Assembly: GCA_007449985.2 (NCBI GenBank)
Contig: VIIQ02000575.1
Coordinates: 372,001 to 436,000, forward strand
Direction: 5' to 3'
From: Desmodesmus armatus
Lineage: Eukaryota > Chlorophyta > Chlorophyceae > Sphaeropleales > Scenedesmaceae
Length of the DNA: 64,000 nucleotides
The position numbers were made by a program, and so were the translations under genes. Positions 1-10,516 of this stretch are shown here, in pieces; position 1 is the first letter of the stretch; each line of letters opens with the position of its first letter. The notes beneath the pieces are model-generated. The model made no database searches, was not told where the DNA came from, and saw only the letters and a list, made by a program, of their open reading frames with translations.

Positions 1-255
1 ATTCTGCAGATGCACCACCACAGCCTCACGGCTGCCAGCAGTGAGCCCAGCTGCATCAGGGTTGCTTATGTGGGTGATGGCAGCAATGACCTGTGCCCTG
101 CGCAAAGCCTGGGCCCGGAGGATGTCGTTTTTGCAAGGGCAGGGTATGCTCTGGACAAGATGCTGCAGGACCCTGCCGTCAAGCACACAGTGACGGCCCA
201 GGTGCACGTGTGGAGCAGCGCTGCTGAGATCTTGAATGTATTGCGAAAGCTTTGA
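1..255 (+). CDS. PHOSPHO1/2-type HAD phosphatase, C-terminal end (partial)
   Basis: The frame is open from the left edge, so the 5' part lies outside the window; the stop is TGA at 253-255. The visible residues contain VAYVGDGSNDLCPA, the HAD motif that supplies the Mg2+-binding aspartates, followed by a DVVFARAGYALDKML segment. This order (GDGxND-CP, then a basic or aromatic GY/F-x-L-x-K stretch) is typical of the eukaryotic PHOSPHO1/PHOSPHO2 and plant thiamine-phosphate-phosphatase-like family. Known members remove phosphate from small substrates such as phosphocholine, phosphoethanolamine, pyridoxal phosphate or thiamine monophosphate; the substrate here cannot be told. The last ~25 residues look like the usual C-terminal helix. 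The family is fairly sure; the gene structure upstream is unknown. Confidence 0.82.
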   Translation: MLQMHHHSLTAASSEPSCIRVAYVGDGSNDLCPAQSLGPEDVVFARAGYALDKMLQDPAVKHTVTAQVHVWSSAAEILNVLRKL

Positions 256-689
256 TTGAGTCGTTGGCACGTGGAAAGGGTGTTGAAGAGCCACAGGAGG
301 CGGCGGTACACCTGCAGATGCATTGTTGGCAAGACAGTAGGCAATGGCTGCAGCGCATCTCCGCGTGGGCTGATGGAACAAACAGTAAGGTGCAGTAAGC
401 ACATTCATTTATTGGTTTTGCTGTCTGGCTGTTGCGGTTTGAAAGGTTACAAATTTGACAGTTGGACAGTTGGCACAGCAGCCCAGCATAAAGGTAGGCT
501 CACGTTCGACGGTGTCTTCACGTGCAGCTCTCACAACTGTCGCTATCGCATCTCGACAGCACAGTAACACTCTCCTCACGAGCCCCTGCCCGTAACAACG
601 CAAACGCAGCTTTCCGGCTAGCGCAAACAAGCACATTGCCATTCAAACCCATCAGCCAATCCACCCACAACATTCAGAAGCTAGCAGCG
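256..689. other. Intergenic region
   Basis: This stretch holds the 3' UTR of the phosphatase and the presumed promoter and 5' UTR of the next gene. I see no exact TGTAA polyadenylation signal and no RNA gene. Open frames here are short and show no recognisable protein. Confidence 0.5.
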
Positions 690-2458
690 ATGGCCTCCAA
701 GGGTGTCCTGTCGTTTGTGATGCTGGCTCTGCTTGCAGCAGCTGCCACCGCACAGTTGTGCCCAACCAGTAAGTGCAAACATCGCACAGAGCCTGTTTGG
801 TACAGCGTCAGCAGCCGTCGATAGCTTGGGGGCGTGTACTGGATGCAACTACCCCTCGATGGTGTGGTGGTGCTCGCATGTTTGATGAGGGCGCAGGCCT
901 TGCAGTCGCCCATGTGAATGAAACGCATCGATATCTTGATGGCCCACCACTACTCGCTATGCCGGCATTCTCGAGAACAGCATTACCCAACCACCCTTGC
1001 AGCACCGTGCTGCTCTTGTAGCTGACTATACACACAGCCTGCATTGCCAGCAGTTTCCCAACACGTCGTTTGTTGCTCTCCTGTTGCTGTCACTGCCACA
1101 GCCCGCCAGAACCACACGGCATCCCTCGCCAATGCTTCCCCCAGGGGTTGCCTGAAGGAGGTTATCAATGCCACCACTGCTGGAGATGAGACCTTGGCCG
1201 CCATGATTGCCCCAGAGTGCTTCAACAAGCTCAACCTGCAGCTTGTCAACAACACAGGCGCCAAGGGCTGCCCCGACCGCACCTTCACAGGTACCTCCTG
1301 CCACACTTGCTGTAGGGGTGGTGTGTCGGGTGTATCAGGCCTTTGCTGACTTGTTTGACCTGCAGCATCCTGTCTGCTGAAGACAGCAACTTGCTTCCAT
1401 ACTTGCCCAACCACACGCACAACGTATCTCGTCTAGACTCCACGCCTCACTGTTACCATACAACAGCTAGGCGCCAGATGCAGCACCAGGCAATACCATC
1501 GCAACCCCAACTCAAACGCTGACCACATCCGGCTGTGTGCTGCTGCTGCTGCCTTGCAGTGGCCTTCTCTGACCAGAAGAAGTGTGCTGAGGGCTTTGAC
1601 ACCATTGCTGATGGCATGCTCAACAACACCAGGACAGGTGCGTGTGCATGGTGCATTGGTCATTGCGTCTGTTGGGTTGTCAGGTGGCAGGAGGGAACTA
1701 GGTCTAAACTAGGGGTGTGGCCCTGCATGCTGCACTCAACAACGGCTGTCTCTGCGGCGAATCGAACAGGCTGGTTAAGGCATGCAGGCCAGATAGGTCA
1801 AGAGCACACTGGTGTATTGGCATATTGAGTTGACGCCCAGTCTGTCTGCGCATGATGTGGCAGCAGCTATGAGGCAACAGTGAAGGCTTGCTTCAGCTGG
1901 AAGCAGTGTGCAGATGCCTCCCTCTGCTTAGTTGCACTGCTCAAGGGCTGCAGCTCTCAAGCACCGTCACTTGGCGTAGTTTGCCGTGCACAAGTGCCCA
2001 CTGCACATTGTCTCCGATTGGCATCTGCTGTCAACGCTACAGTGCCTTACCAAACCTCACGCCTTCTGTTGTTTGTGTCTCTGCTTGCCCTGCCTGCTGC
2101 CGCCCCGCCCCTCTTCCACTCCACAGCTGGCCTGTTCAACGCTAGCGGTACCTTCACCACTGGCACCCCCTTCTCGGGCACCCTCAACTCCAAGAACCAG
2201 ATGACAGTGTCTGTTGAGGGTAGCAAGTGTGTGCTGACCTACTCCCTGAAGGCCGTGGGCAAGCCTACCCCTGTGGACGCCGAGGCTGATGCAGCTGTTG
2301 CCGCTGAGACACCAGCTGCTACCAGGGCCCCTGCTGCTGCTAACACAACTGGTGCAAGCCCTGCTCCTGCTGCAACACCCACCAGGAGTGCCGCTGCTAC
2401 CAGCAGCGCATCTGCCCTGCTGGCAGTGCTGTGCGCTGTGCTGGCTTTCCTGTTGTAA
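690..2458 (+). CDS. Secreted, probably GPI-anchored small Cys-containing protein (5 exons)
   Basis: The chosen start at 690 begins a clear signal peptide (MASKGVLSFVMLALLAAAAT, cleavage likely after TAQ). Exons with consistent phase are 690-768, 1102-1290, 1560-1637 and one starting at 1881; the last reaches TAA at 2456-2458. The middle has evenly spaced Cys residues (RGCLKEV, PECFNKL, KGCPDR, KKCAEG, KACFSWKQC) and Asn-x-Thr sites. The C-terminus is a Pro/Ala/Thr-rich spacer followed by a hydrophobic tail (ASALLAVLCAVLAFLL), the pattern of a GPI-attachment signal. I do not recognise the family. The likely last intron (about 1930-2126, acceptor before the GLFNASG segment) is itself open and a multiple of three in frame, so its donor is uncertain and retention is possible. 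A cell-surface role is inferred from the two end signals. Confidence 0.6.
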
Positions 2459-2760
2459 ATGCAGCCTGAGGAAAAGTGTTACATGCGCTGTGATACATGC
2501 GCAGCGATGGTTGGAGTCGGGGGCCCTGAGGAAGGGCTTGTCTGTAGCGAATTGAAGCACCACTGCTGCTGCTTCTGTCAGCAGCTGGTCGGACATTTGT
2601 ACGTTGCAGCACCGTCAAGACTTGCGATTGTGTGCACAGGATTCTTTGTTGCGTAATTGCTAGCACTGCAGCATCGGGGTTGCGTGGGCAGTGTAGCACT
2701 GCCGGGTACTGGAATGCTGCAGCATTGACAGCTGGGCAATGGTGATTTGAATTGCCCTTT

Positions 2761-3821
2761 GATTGCGCCACTGTCAGTGTACTCGAAGGAGGAACTCCGA
2801 AGAGCCTGTGGCCCTCATGCCTGCAGGGTTCAGGCCACAAGGAATGAATTTACGAAAAGGCAGATGCCAAACGAACGCCAAACGAAACCAAACGTATGTC
2901 GGACAAACCATGGAGACCATACGGAACGCATCGCGGGTCCGGGACCAGCAGTGTGCTGGGTGCAAGAACCGGTCGAACTCGCGATGCTTGCTGCTGCTGT
3001 TGAGCCAACGAGCGCATTACGTCCTCGTCATGTGCGCGATTGTATTGTAATGCAAATGGATAACGTTGAGTGTAATTAAAGGGCAGTCCGCACACATCGA
3101 CCAACAACATCTCGCAGCTCGAGCATGGCATGTACAGTGCACCCCCAGTCCGCGTGGGAACATTACAAACCAAGTCGTTGAGGTACCTTTGGAAAGCATG
3201 GCAATCGCTGTGTGTGCCTGCATGGGGTACTGTGGCCACAGTGGGGTGCCTCCCAGACAGCAGACCATGCTGCCGTGCGCAGTCTCCCTGTTCAGTCGCC
3301 CTGTGCAACAACAATCTCTGAAAGCCCGTACTGTCTGTGGACACCAAGGTGGAGTGGTGAAAGCAGGGGAAAGGGGGGTGCACGAAGCACACCCCACTGG
3401 GGTCCCCCTGCTACCCCCAGTAGTGCTGAGCAGCAGTGCTGAGCAGTTTGAAAGCACGGCTGCACTGGGTCACCTCGGTTGACTGGTGACAGCGGGGGAA
3501 AGGGGGTTGCGAGCAGTTTGAAGGCATTGCTACACTGGGTCACCTATGTTGAGTGGTGAAAGCGGGGGGAGGGGCCGGGGGTGCGCTTCGCGCACCCCCC
3601 TGGGGTCCCCCCGCTCCCCCCCCCCCTGGGAAGTGCAAGAACCTCGGTTGAGTGGTGACAGCGCGGGAAAGGGGGGTGCGAGCGGTTTGAAGGTTGAGTG
3701 GTGAAAGCGGGGGGAAGGGGGTGCGCGAAGCACGTTGGGGTCCCCCCGCTCCCCCCCTGGGCGCAAGCACGTTGCACTGGGGCACCTAGGTTGAGTGGTG
3801 AAAGCGGGGGAATGTTCACCT
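2761..3821. repeat. Tandem repeat unit, copy A (left part)
   Basis: A non-coding ~1.1 kb unit that recurs at 5104-6166 with high similarity. Shared landmarks are the TACTCGAAGGAGGAACTCCG start (2779 and 5120), the CATGGGGTACTGTGGCCACA block (3222 and 5563) and the AGTGCTGAGCAGTTTGAAAG block. From about 3340 onward it becomes a series of diverged sub-repeats, each with a GGTTGAGTGGTGAAAGCGGG core, a G-run, a short palindrome (GTGCGC-TTC-GCGCAC at 3581-3595) and a C-run. No protein frame is convincing. The copy is interrupted at 3821 by a LINE and resumes at 4973. Confidence 0.85.
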
Positions 3822-4972
3822 CAAATCAAATCAAATCAAAGTTACACATGTAGCTATGAAACTCAAGAGCTCATGCCAGCCATTCACTGATATCACGGAG
3901 GTAACACAACAACCCAGAAGGATCAACATACTGAGGATCAAAATAGAGAAGCCTGACGCTTTTGTGAGGATGAAAACCAACCCATAAAATCCCCAAGCGT
4001 ACTATCTAAGTGCACGAGATGGACAACCCTCCGAATGGATGCCGGGCAAAAACCTCCGTGAGGAATTTAAAAAACCCTTTGTGGCAATGTGACTTTGGGC
4101 TGGACCAATTCGGAGGCTCGGCACTAGACGGCTCTCGATACAAAAACACAGAGCTGTCGAATCAGTCAACTGTTGTCAACGCTCCACTGCTGCTGCTGCT
4201 GCTGCTGCAAAGGACTGTTACTGCTCTCTAGTGATATCAGCTGCAGGCCCAGGTGTTAACGCCATAAAGCTTCCTCCATTGGCCTCGCGCCCTGCAAGGG
4301 CGGCTCTTCTAATGTCCCAAGCGCGGAGGATGTAGTTGGCCATCAAAGGCTGGTTGAGCAGTTGGCGCCATGGGGCCTGCGTGGGGCTGGCTTGGGCATC
4401 TGCAATACAGTCTGCAATATGTGGCATGCTGCGGGGGATAGAGTAGGCAGGGCACTCCAACAGGAAGTGAGTGGGTGTTTCAGCATGTTGTTTACAGGAT
4501 GGGCAGAGTTGCCTTGCATTGCGTGCAGCAGCTGTTTCCCTGTGTCTTGTATGGCTATGGAAGGCATTGAGTGAGAGGGTTTCAAGGCGGAAGTGCATGA
4601 ACAGTGAAGCGGCTCTACATGAATCCAGGTGGGGAGTGGTGGTTAGAGTGTGCAGATATGTGCGGAGTTTGGGCCGCCTAGGTGTAAGCTCTCCAATGCC
4701 AAAGTCTGCCATGTACCTGGAGTGCACAGAACCTCCTAGGTTGCGGGGGGGCTGAGTCCAATAAGACCTAAGATAGTTGATTGCACGTGCTGCAACATGT
4801 CCCTTAAAGTTTGCCTTACTGACTTCTTTAGGGGTGCTAGTGTCAATGTTGTACTCAGTCAGTAGCCGCTGCATGTTCTGACCCCAAGGGTGGTACTTGC
4901 CACTCCATGCAGTGTGGATCTTGTACAGTAGTCGGTCAGTGGGTGTGTTTTCTAGATGATGCCAGTACCTAA
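3822..4972 (-). mobile_element. 5'-truncated non-LTR retrotransposon (LINE) with TSD
   Basis: The minus-strand frame from about 4971 down to the stop near 4218 encodes the C-terminal end of a LINE ORF2-type protein. It contains the CPSCKQHAETPTHFLLECP zinc-knuckle pattern (C-x2-C...H-x4-C) found after the reverse transcriptase of many LINEs. The frame can be read upstream of the first Met (4874) to a stop at the 4972 border, so the RT and endonuclease parts are lost by 5' truncation. The element's 3' end lies at 3821-3840, with a (TTTGA)4 tail read on the minus strand. The 7-bp direct repeat TTCACCT flanks it at 3815-3821 and 4973-4979, as expected for target-primed reverse transcription. It sits inside repeat copy A. 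Confidence 0.85.
4218..4971 (-). pseudogene. LINE ORF C-terminal fragment with zinc knuckle
   Basis: About 250 residues remain. The visible landmarks are a basic region, a PPRNLGGSVHSRYMADFG segment, the Cys/His zinc knuckle near the middle, and a Trp/Arg-rich helix (LRAWDIRRAALAGRE) near the end. No RT catalytic YxDD or endonuclease motif is present, so this copy cannot move by itself. The frame is intact over the surviving part, which suggests a fairly recent insertion. Confidence 0.8.
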
Positions 4973-5100
4973 TTCACCTAGGGGTCGCACACCCCCCTGG
5001 GGTCCCCCCGCTACCCCCCCCTGGGCTGACCCCTCCTCACACTCGCACAATGGAGTGCTCAATCCTCTCCTTCGAGCCCGGTCGGAAGACCCCTTGATTT
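4973..5100. repeat. Tandem repeat unit, copy A (right end)
   Basis: This piece continues the unit broken at 3821. It matches 6049-6166 almost exactly, including the block running from CTGACCCCTCCTCACACTCG to CGGAAGACCCCTTGATTT. It marks the right boundary of the repeat unit. Confidence 0.85.
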
Positions 5101-5103
5101 AAC

Positions 5104-6166
5104 AGATTGATAGTGCTGTGTACTCGAAGGAGGAACTCCGAAGAGCCTGTGGCCCTCATGCCTGCAGGGTTCAGGCCACAAGAGCTTGAATTACGAGCGA
5201 GCAGACGCCAAACGAACGCCAAACGAAACCGAACGTGTGTCGGACAAATCATGGAGACCATACGGAACGCATCGCGGGTCCGGGACCAGCAGTGTGCTGG
5301 GTGCAAGAACCGAACTCGCGATGCTTGCTGCTGCTGTCGAGCCAACGAGCGTATCCCGTCCTGATTGTGTGCGCGATTGTATTGTAATGCAAATGTACAA
5401 CGTTGGGTGTAATTCGAGGGCAGCCCGCACACATCGGCCAACGACATTCCGAAGCTCGAGCATGGCACAAGCAGTGCACCTCCGATCCGCGTAGCGTGGG
5501 AACATTACAACCAAGTCGTTGGGGCACCTTTGGAAGGCATGGCAATCGCTGTGTATGCCTGCATGGGGTACTGTGGCCACAGTGGGGTGCCAGTGGGGTG
5601 CCTCCCAGACAGCAGACCATGCTGCCGTGCGCAGTCTCCCTGTTCAGTCGCCCTGTGCAACAATAAGAATCATCTGTGAAAGCCCGTACTGTCTGTGGCC
5701 ACCAAGTTGGAGTTGAAGCAGGGGAAAGGGGGGTGCACTAAGCACACCCCACTGGGTCCCCCTGCTACCCCCAGTAGTGCTGAGCAGTAGTGCTGAGCAG
5801 TTTGAAAGCACGGCTGCACTGGGTCACCTCGGTTGACTGGTGACAGCGGGGGAAAGGGGGTTGCGAGCAGTTTGAAGGCATTGCTACACTGGGTCACCTA
5901 TGTTGAGTGGTGAAAGCGGGGGGACTGGGGTCCCCCGCTCCCCCCCTGGGCTGTGCAATACTGCTGAGCAGTTCGCAATTCGCAGGCACGGCTGCACTGG
6001 GTCACCTAGGTTGAGTGGTGAAAGCGGGGGGAAGGGGGGTGCGCAAAGCGCACCCCCCTGGGGTCCCCCCGCTACCCCCCCCCCCCCTGGGCTGACCCCT
6101 CCTCACACTCGCACAATGGAGTGCTCAATCCTCTCCTTCGAGCCCGGTCGGAAGACCCCTTGATTT
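5104..6166. repeat. Tandem repeat unit, copy B
   Basis: An uninterrupted copy of the same unit. Relative to copy A it has a small duplication (AGTGGGGTGCC twice at 5580-5602) and fewer G/C-rich sub-repeats. It ends 147 bp before the AAE14 start, so the repeat may contribute to that promoter region. Confidence 0.85.
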
Positions 6167-6312
6167 GATGGCGATCCTGTCTCTCAGCACGTTTGCTGCT
6201 GTTCCTTGCAAGGTTCCTTGGGCTTTCCTCATCATCTTGACTCACCTGCCAGGCTGGCCCCATCAACAGCACTGGTTGCATTTGAGCCTGTCTAATGAAC
6301 GTATGAATAGCC

Positions 6313-7295
6313 ATGGCGCATCTATGCTTGTCACTGTGCAGCTTACTGCAGTCATCTCGCCAGAAGCCGGTGCTGTTCTGCGATGGCCGAAGCACAACTG
6401 CAGCTGAATTGCACGATCAAGTCTCGTTGCTGAGCAGAGCCCTGACAGAACAACTAAACACGTTATCAGGGGACCGCATAGTGCTTCTGGGCCTGAACAC
6501 AGACACTTTCTTCATCACCCTACTGTCTGTACTGGATGCTGGTGCTGCTGCCTGCCCCCTCAACTGGAGGTGGTCAGCAGCAGAATTGGCGGCAGCCATC
6601 AGCTTACTACAGCCCAAGGCTGTGTTTGTAGACGACCACTGCATGCCTCTGGCCCTGCAGGCCTGCGCAAGCCTACCAGCACCCAACAGCGGCCCTCCTG
6701 CAGCGATCGTGCGCATGTCTCCCAGCACAGCATCCGACCAGCACAGCCACGAGCACATCATCGGTTCGCTGAGCATGCAAACGCTGCTGCTTCGGCAATC
6801 CCAGGCAGCTGCTGCTGGAGCAGCAGCACACCAGCAGGCAGCACCCCCACCGTGCAGCTACAGCAGACCAGCAGGGGCGATACCTGCCCCTGCACCCCAA
6901 CAACAGTACCAGCAGCAGCACTTGCAGTCACCTGCACCACGACTACAGCTGCTGCACCCCGGCCCGCAGCAGCCAGCACTTGTCGTGTTCACTTCCGGCA
7001 CCACCGGTGCCTCAAAAGGTGTGATGCTGACTCACACAAACCTCACCCACCAGTCCCTTGCCAAGCTAGCAGTGGTGCAGTACAGCGCAGCTGACACATA
7101 CATCCATATGGCACCGCTGTTTCACATCGGAGGCTTGAGTTCGGCATTTGCTGTGCTGATGGCAGGCGGGGCGCATGTGCTGATGCCAAGGTATACCCCT
7201 GACAAAGCCCTGCAGCTCATACAGCAGCACAGAGTGACGTCACTCATTGCGGTGCCAGCCATGATGCAAGACCTCACTGCAGCAGATGCTGCTTG

Positions 7296-7333
<38 letters not shown>

Positions 7334-8509
7334 TACATAGCCAGCAGCAGCAGCAGCAGCAGCTGTCGAGCCTTCAGCGGGTGCTTGTGGGTGCGGGAGG
7401 CATGCCGCTGCGGCTGCAGCACGCTGTTGCAGCGCTGTTCCCTCAAGCCACCCTGCAGACAGCCTACGGCATGACGGAAGCAAGCAGCTCTACAACATTC
7501 GTGTCAGTGCAGGAACAGCAGCAGCTCATGGCCACAGCAGCAGCAGCAGCAGCAGCAGCAGCTGGTGAGGGGTCTAGCAGCAGCTCGGGGGCAGCTGCAG
7601 GGGTATGCGTGGGCAAACCGGGGCCTGGCATTGCCGTCAGGATTGATCCGACTGCCCTCCCCAGCAGCAGCACCAGCAGCAGCAGTAGCGGCCAGCGGCA
7701 TCAGCATCACCACCACCTTCAGCAGCAGCAGCAGCGCCAGCAGGGTGAGGAGGGTGCTGGTGTCGCTGGTGCGGCAGCAGGTGTTGTTGGTGAGGTGTGC
7801 ACGCGGGGGCCCATGTGATGCTGGGCTACTGGCGGGACCCCCAGGCCACCAGAAGGGCCCTGAGCGCCAGTGGCTGGCTGCACACAGGTATGTGTGTTGA
7901 AGCGGGGGGGGGGGGGGGGGTAGGGGTGCTCCATATGCATGCATGCATGCCCTGTGTCTACTCTATGTGAACGGTATGAATGGCAGTGGCTGGCTGCACA
8001 CGTGACAACAACCCTTTCATCATGTCTGGGGCCTTTTTGTGCCGATGTGCCACATCAACAGTGTGAGTTACAAAAGGCTGACAGAATGGCTGTCCCCTTG
8101 TCATCCAAACATCGTATCTCTTCCCTCTTGTTTGCTTGCCAGGTGACCTCGGGTACTTGGATGCTGCCGGTAACTTGTGGCTGGTGGGCCGGTTGAAGGA
8201 CATGATCAAGTCGGGGGGTGAGAACGTCCACGCGGCAGAGGTGGAGGGCGTGCTGCTGTCACACCCCGCCATCTCTGCTGCAGCAGTGTTTGGGCTGGAC
8301 CACGAGCGCCTTGGGGAGCAGGTGGCGGCGGCTGTGGTGCTGCAGGCGGGGTGGACATGGGCTGATGCTGGCAGCGTCATGCCTCTAAAGCCACAACAGC
8401 CGTCAACAATGCAGCCAATGCAGCAGCAGCAGCCACAGCCACAGCCGCAGCCGCAGCCGCGGCAATTACAGCAGCAGCCACGGCAGTTACAGCAGCAACC
8501 ACAACAGTC

Positions 8510-8556
<47 letters not shown>

Positions 8557-8840
8557 GGCGTGCTGTATCGGCTGCCGGTCTTCAGCAGCATTGCAGGTCT
8601 GTTGGTTTGTCGCCCTACAAGCTGCCGCGGGTGGTGGTGTGCACCCAGCAGCTGCCGCTCAATAGCAGCGGCAAGGTTTTGAAGCTGGAGCTCAAGCAGC
8701 AGGTGCAGGCCATGCTGGCAGCAAGACAGTCCTGCAGCGGCAGCAGTGGCGGCAGCAGTAACAGCATAGGCAGCGGCAGCAGTAGCTTGTTAAAAGCAGC
8801 TGCTGGGATTGGTGAGGTGTTGCTGCACAGCAAGTTGTGA
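6313..8840 (+). CDS. AAE14: o-Succinylbenzoate-CoA ligase (AAE14/MenE type), 2 exons, one apparent frameshift
   Basis: An ANL-superfamily acyl-CoA ligase that activates o-succinylbenzoate with ATP and CoA for phylloquinone synthesis. Exon 1 is 6313-7887 and exon 2 is 8143-8840, with intron phase 1. The N-terminus carries the AAE14-like PLNWRWSAAELAAAI segment. The ATP-binding P-loop is FTSGTTGASKGVMLTH (~residue 225), then HMAPLFHIGG, AYGMTEAS, HTGDLGYLD across the splice, GRLKDMIKSGGENV, and the catalytic Lys in LNSSGKVLK. The single-frame product stops at TGA 7816-7818 inside the conserved RGPMVMLGYWRDP segment. One missing G (ATGTGATG where ATGGTGATG is expected) restores the frame, giving 757 residues, longer than the ~560 of plant AAE14 because of poly-Ala, poly-Gln and His/Ser inserts. 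A TGTAA at 8886 may be the polyadenylation signal. Confidence 0.92.
7816..7818 (+). other. AAE14: Apparent 1-base deletion (frameshift) in AAE14 exon 1
   Basis: The conserved Gly-Pro-x-Val-Met-x-Gly-Tyr segment is split between two frames here. Adding one G makes exon 1 a length that joins exon 2 in phase. The rest of the gene is intact and conserved, so a sequencing or assembly error is more likely than gene loss. Confidence 0.75.
7888..8142 (+). other. AAE14 intron 1 with duplicated exon edge
   Basis: The donor is CACACAG|GTATGT and the acceptor GCTTGCCAG|GTGACC. A G-run of about 18 lies near the donor (7903-7920). At 7981-8004 there is a second copy of the exon's last bases (GCAGTGGCTGGCTGCACAC), the same exon-edge duplication seen on a large scale in DDB1. 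Confidence 0.75.
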
Positions 8841-9839
8841 GTTGCGGTTGCGCACACTGTGTGTAGTGTTCAGGAGCTTGGACACTGTAACATACACAAG
8901 GTGCAAGCCCTGTTGGGTTTTGCAGTTGCAAGTAGCAGCCGCCACGTTGTGGTTGGCTTTGATGGTTGCTGATCTGTGTGAGATGATTGTCACTGATCTG
9001 TGCGAGTTGAATCTATGAGTGTGATGTGCTTGCAAGCAAATTGTTTGTGGGACCTCATCTGACTGGGACACCTGACAACAGCGCAAGATCCCTGGTGTGT
9101 GGCCCTAGCATGTAGCGTGCGGCATGCTTGAGGACATGACCATTGACACCGCATTGTTGTCGCATGTCAGAATCACAGGTTTGCTTCTGCTACCGACGGT
9201 GTTGCAGAGATTGATCTAAGATGCATGATGCATGCTATCTCAGCTTTTGACACAGGTGTTGTGACTCAGCTGCCAACAAGCACACCAGAGACGCAGCCAC
9301 AGAATGATCCTGACTCAGAAACTGCCTGCTGATGCCGCACACAACAATGCCACCACACCAAGTTACAGTCACACACCCAATACTGTATATTGGTGACATA
9401 TGTTGTCACGGCATTACATGCTGCCATGCACATCATGCAAACCTGGACCCAGGTGCCAACAACAGCCCAGCAAAGGTCATACAACCAGTATGCTTTGAAG
9501 CGAACAGAGAACCATTCACTTTGCCGGCTGAGCTGGCAAACAGCGCAGCCTGCAGGAAAAGCAGACAGACGGCCCTAGCAGGCCAGATGCTGTACTATTG
9601 GGGAGTATGTTACATGGACATTTTCGCCAAACAACAATGGCATTGCCCACCAGGATCGAGCCAGGTGAACCTCATAAGTTGTCTCCCCTGCGGTGGTTTG
9701 CACCACCTACACCGGTTGACCAAAGAAGGCAGAACCACCAGAATTGCAGCAAGTGCCAGCCATGCTAGGAACCTATTGTGTGCAGAGATGAGGGCAGGCA
9801 ACTATACCAGTGTGGACACAAGAAACAGAACAAAGTCAG
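8841..9839. other. Intergenic; probable 3' UTRs and LINE 3' region
   Basis: The left part is the 3' UTR of AAE14. The right part probably includes the untranslated 3' region of the minus-strand LINE that follows, but I could not find its tail or target-site duplication. The open frame at 9332-9853 has no recognisable protein. Confidence 0.4.
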
Positions 9840-10406
9840 TCAAATACCCATAGTAAGGCCAAGCAAGCGTGCTCTGCGCACTTTCATTTTGTACAAAGTG
9901 TGTGCCAGGGCCGACTGTTCGGCATGTTGAAACACAGTAGCAACACAATCTTGGTCACCCAACTGGACTGAAGCCGGGTCAGCAAAGGCTGGGCAGGCGG
10001 TGCGCAGATCATCATACACGGGACATTCAAGAATGAAGTGCTTTAGATCTTCAACATTGTTGCTGGTGCCAGTACGGGCCAGCACAGCAGCGCGGTTGGC
10101 CAGCGAAGCGTCCTGACCAGAGCACAAACGACAGATGCGATCCGCCCTTGGGACAGACTCCCTACGCTTGCGACCCTGCTCAATTTCAAGATGTGCAGAG
10201 CCAACACGCAACTGCGCCAGGTTTTGTGCCACGTTGAAAGACAAGCACAACTTCATATGCGGGGCTGCATGGTCTCTAGAGAAAGGATCAAAGCCAGGGT
10301 CAAGAGGGTATACCCATGCATGGTGTGTAAGCCTGTGAATGCCGGCAGACGGTGTTGGGTCATCCAGCCACTGCATGCGGCTGGCGGTTGGTGATATTCC
10401 ATGCAC
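9840..10406 (-). pseudogene. LINE ORF C-terminal fragment (second family)
   Basis: This minus-strand frame of 188 residues holds a LINE-type C-terminal zinc knuckle: CRLCSGQDAS, then VEDLKHFILECPVYDDLR. The spacing between the CxxC and the H-x4-C is larger than in the copy at 4218-4971, and the rest differs, so it is a different LINE lineage. There is no RT core; the element is 5'-truncated close to the S28 gene start. The C-terminal KVRRARLLGL segment resembles the basic tail of the first copy. Confidence 0.78.
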
Positions 10407-10516
10407 GTGGCTTTGGTGCAGTGATGGGTGTTGGGTGTATGTGGTGGTGGTTCAATGTAATCTTAGCTGCACAGGGCAATCTGGCTACCGGTGATCTGTC
10501 GGTAGATCAATCCAGC

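Noticed and set aside
3821..3840. Telomere-like (TTTGA)n tract
   Set aside because: It is only four units, sits at the 3' end of a LINE ORF and is flanked by a target-site duplication, so it is the LINE tail.
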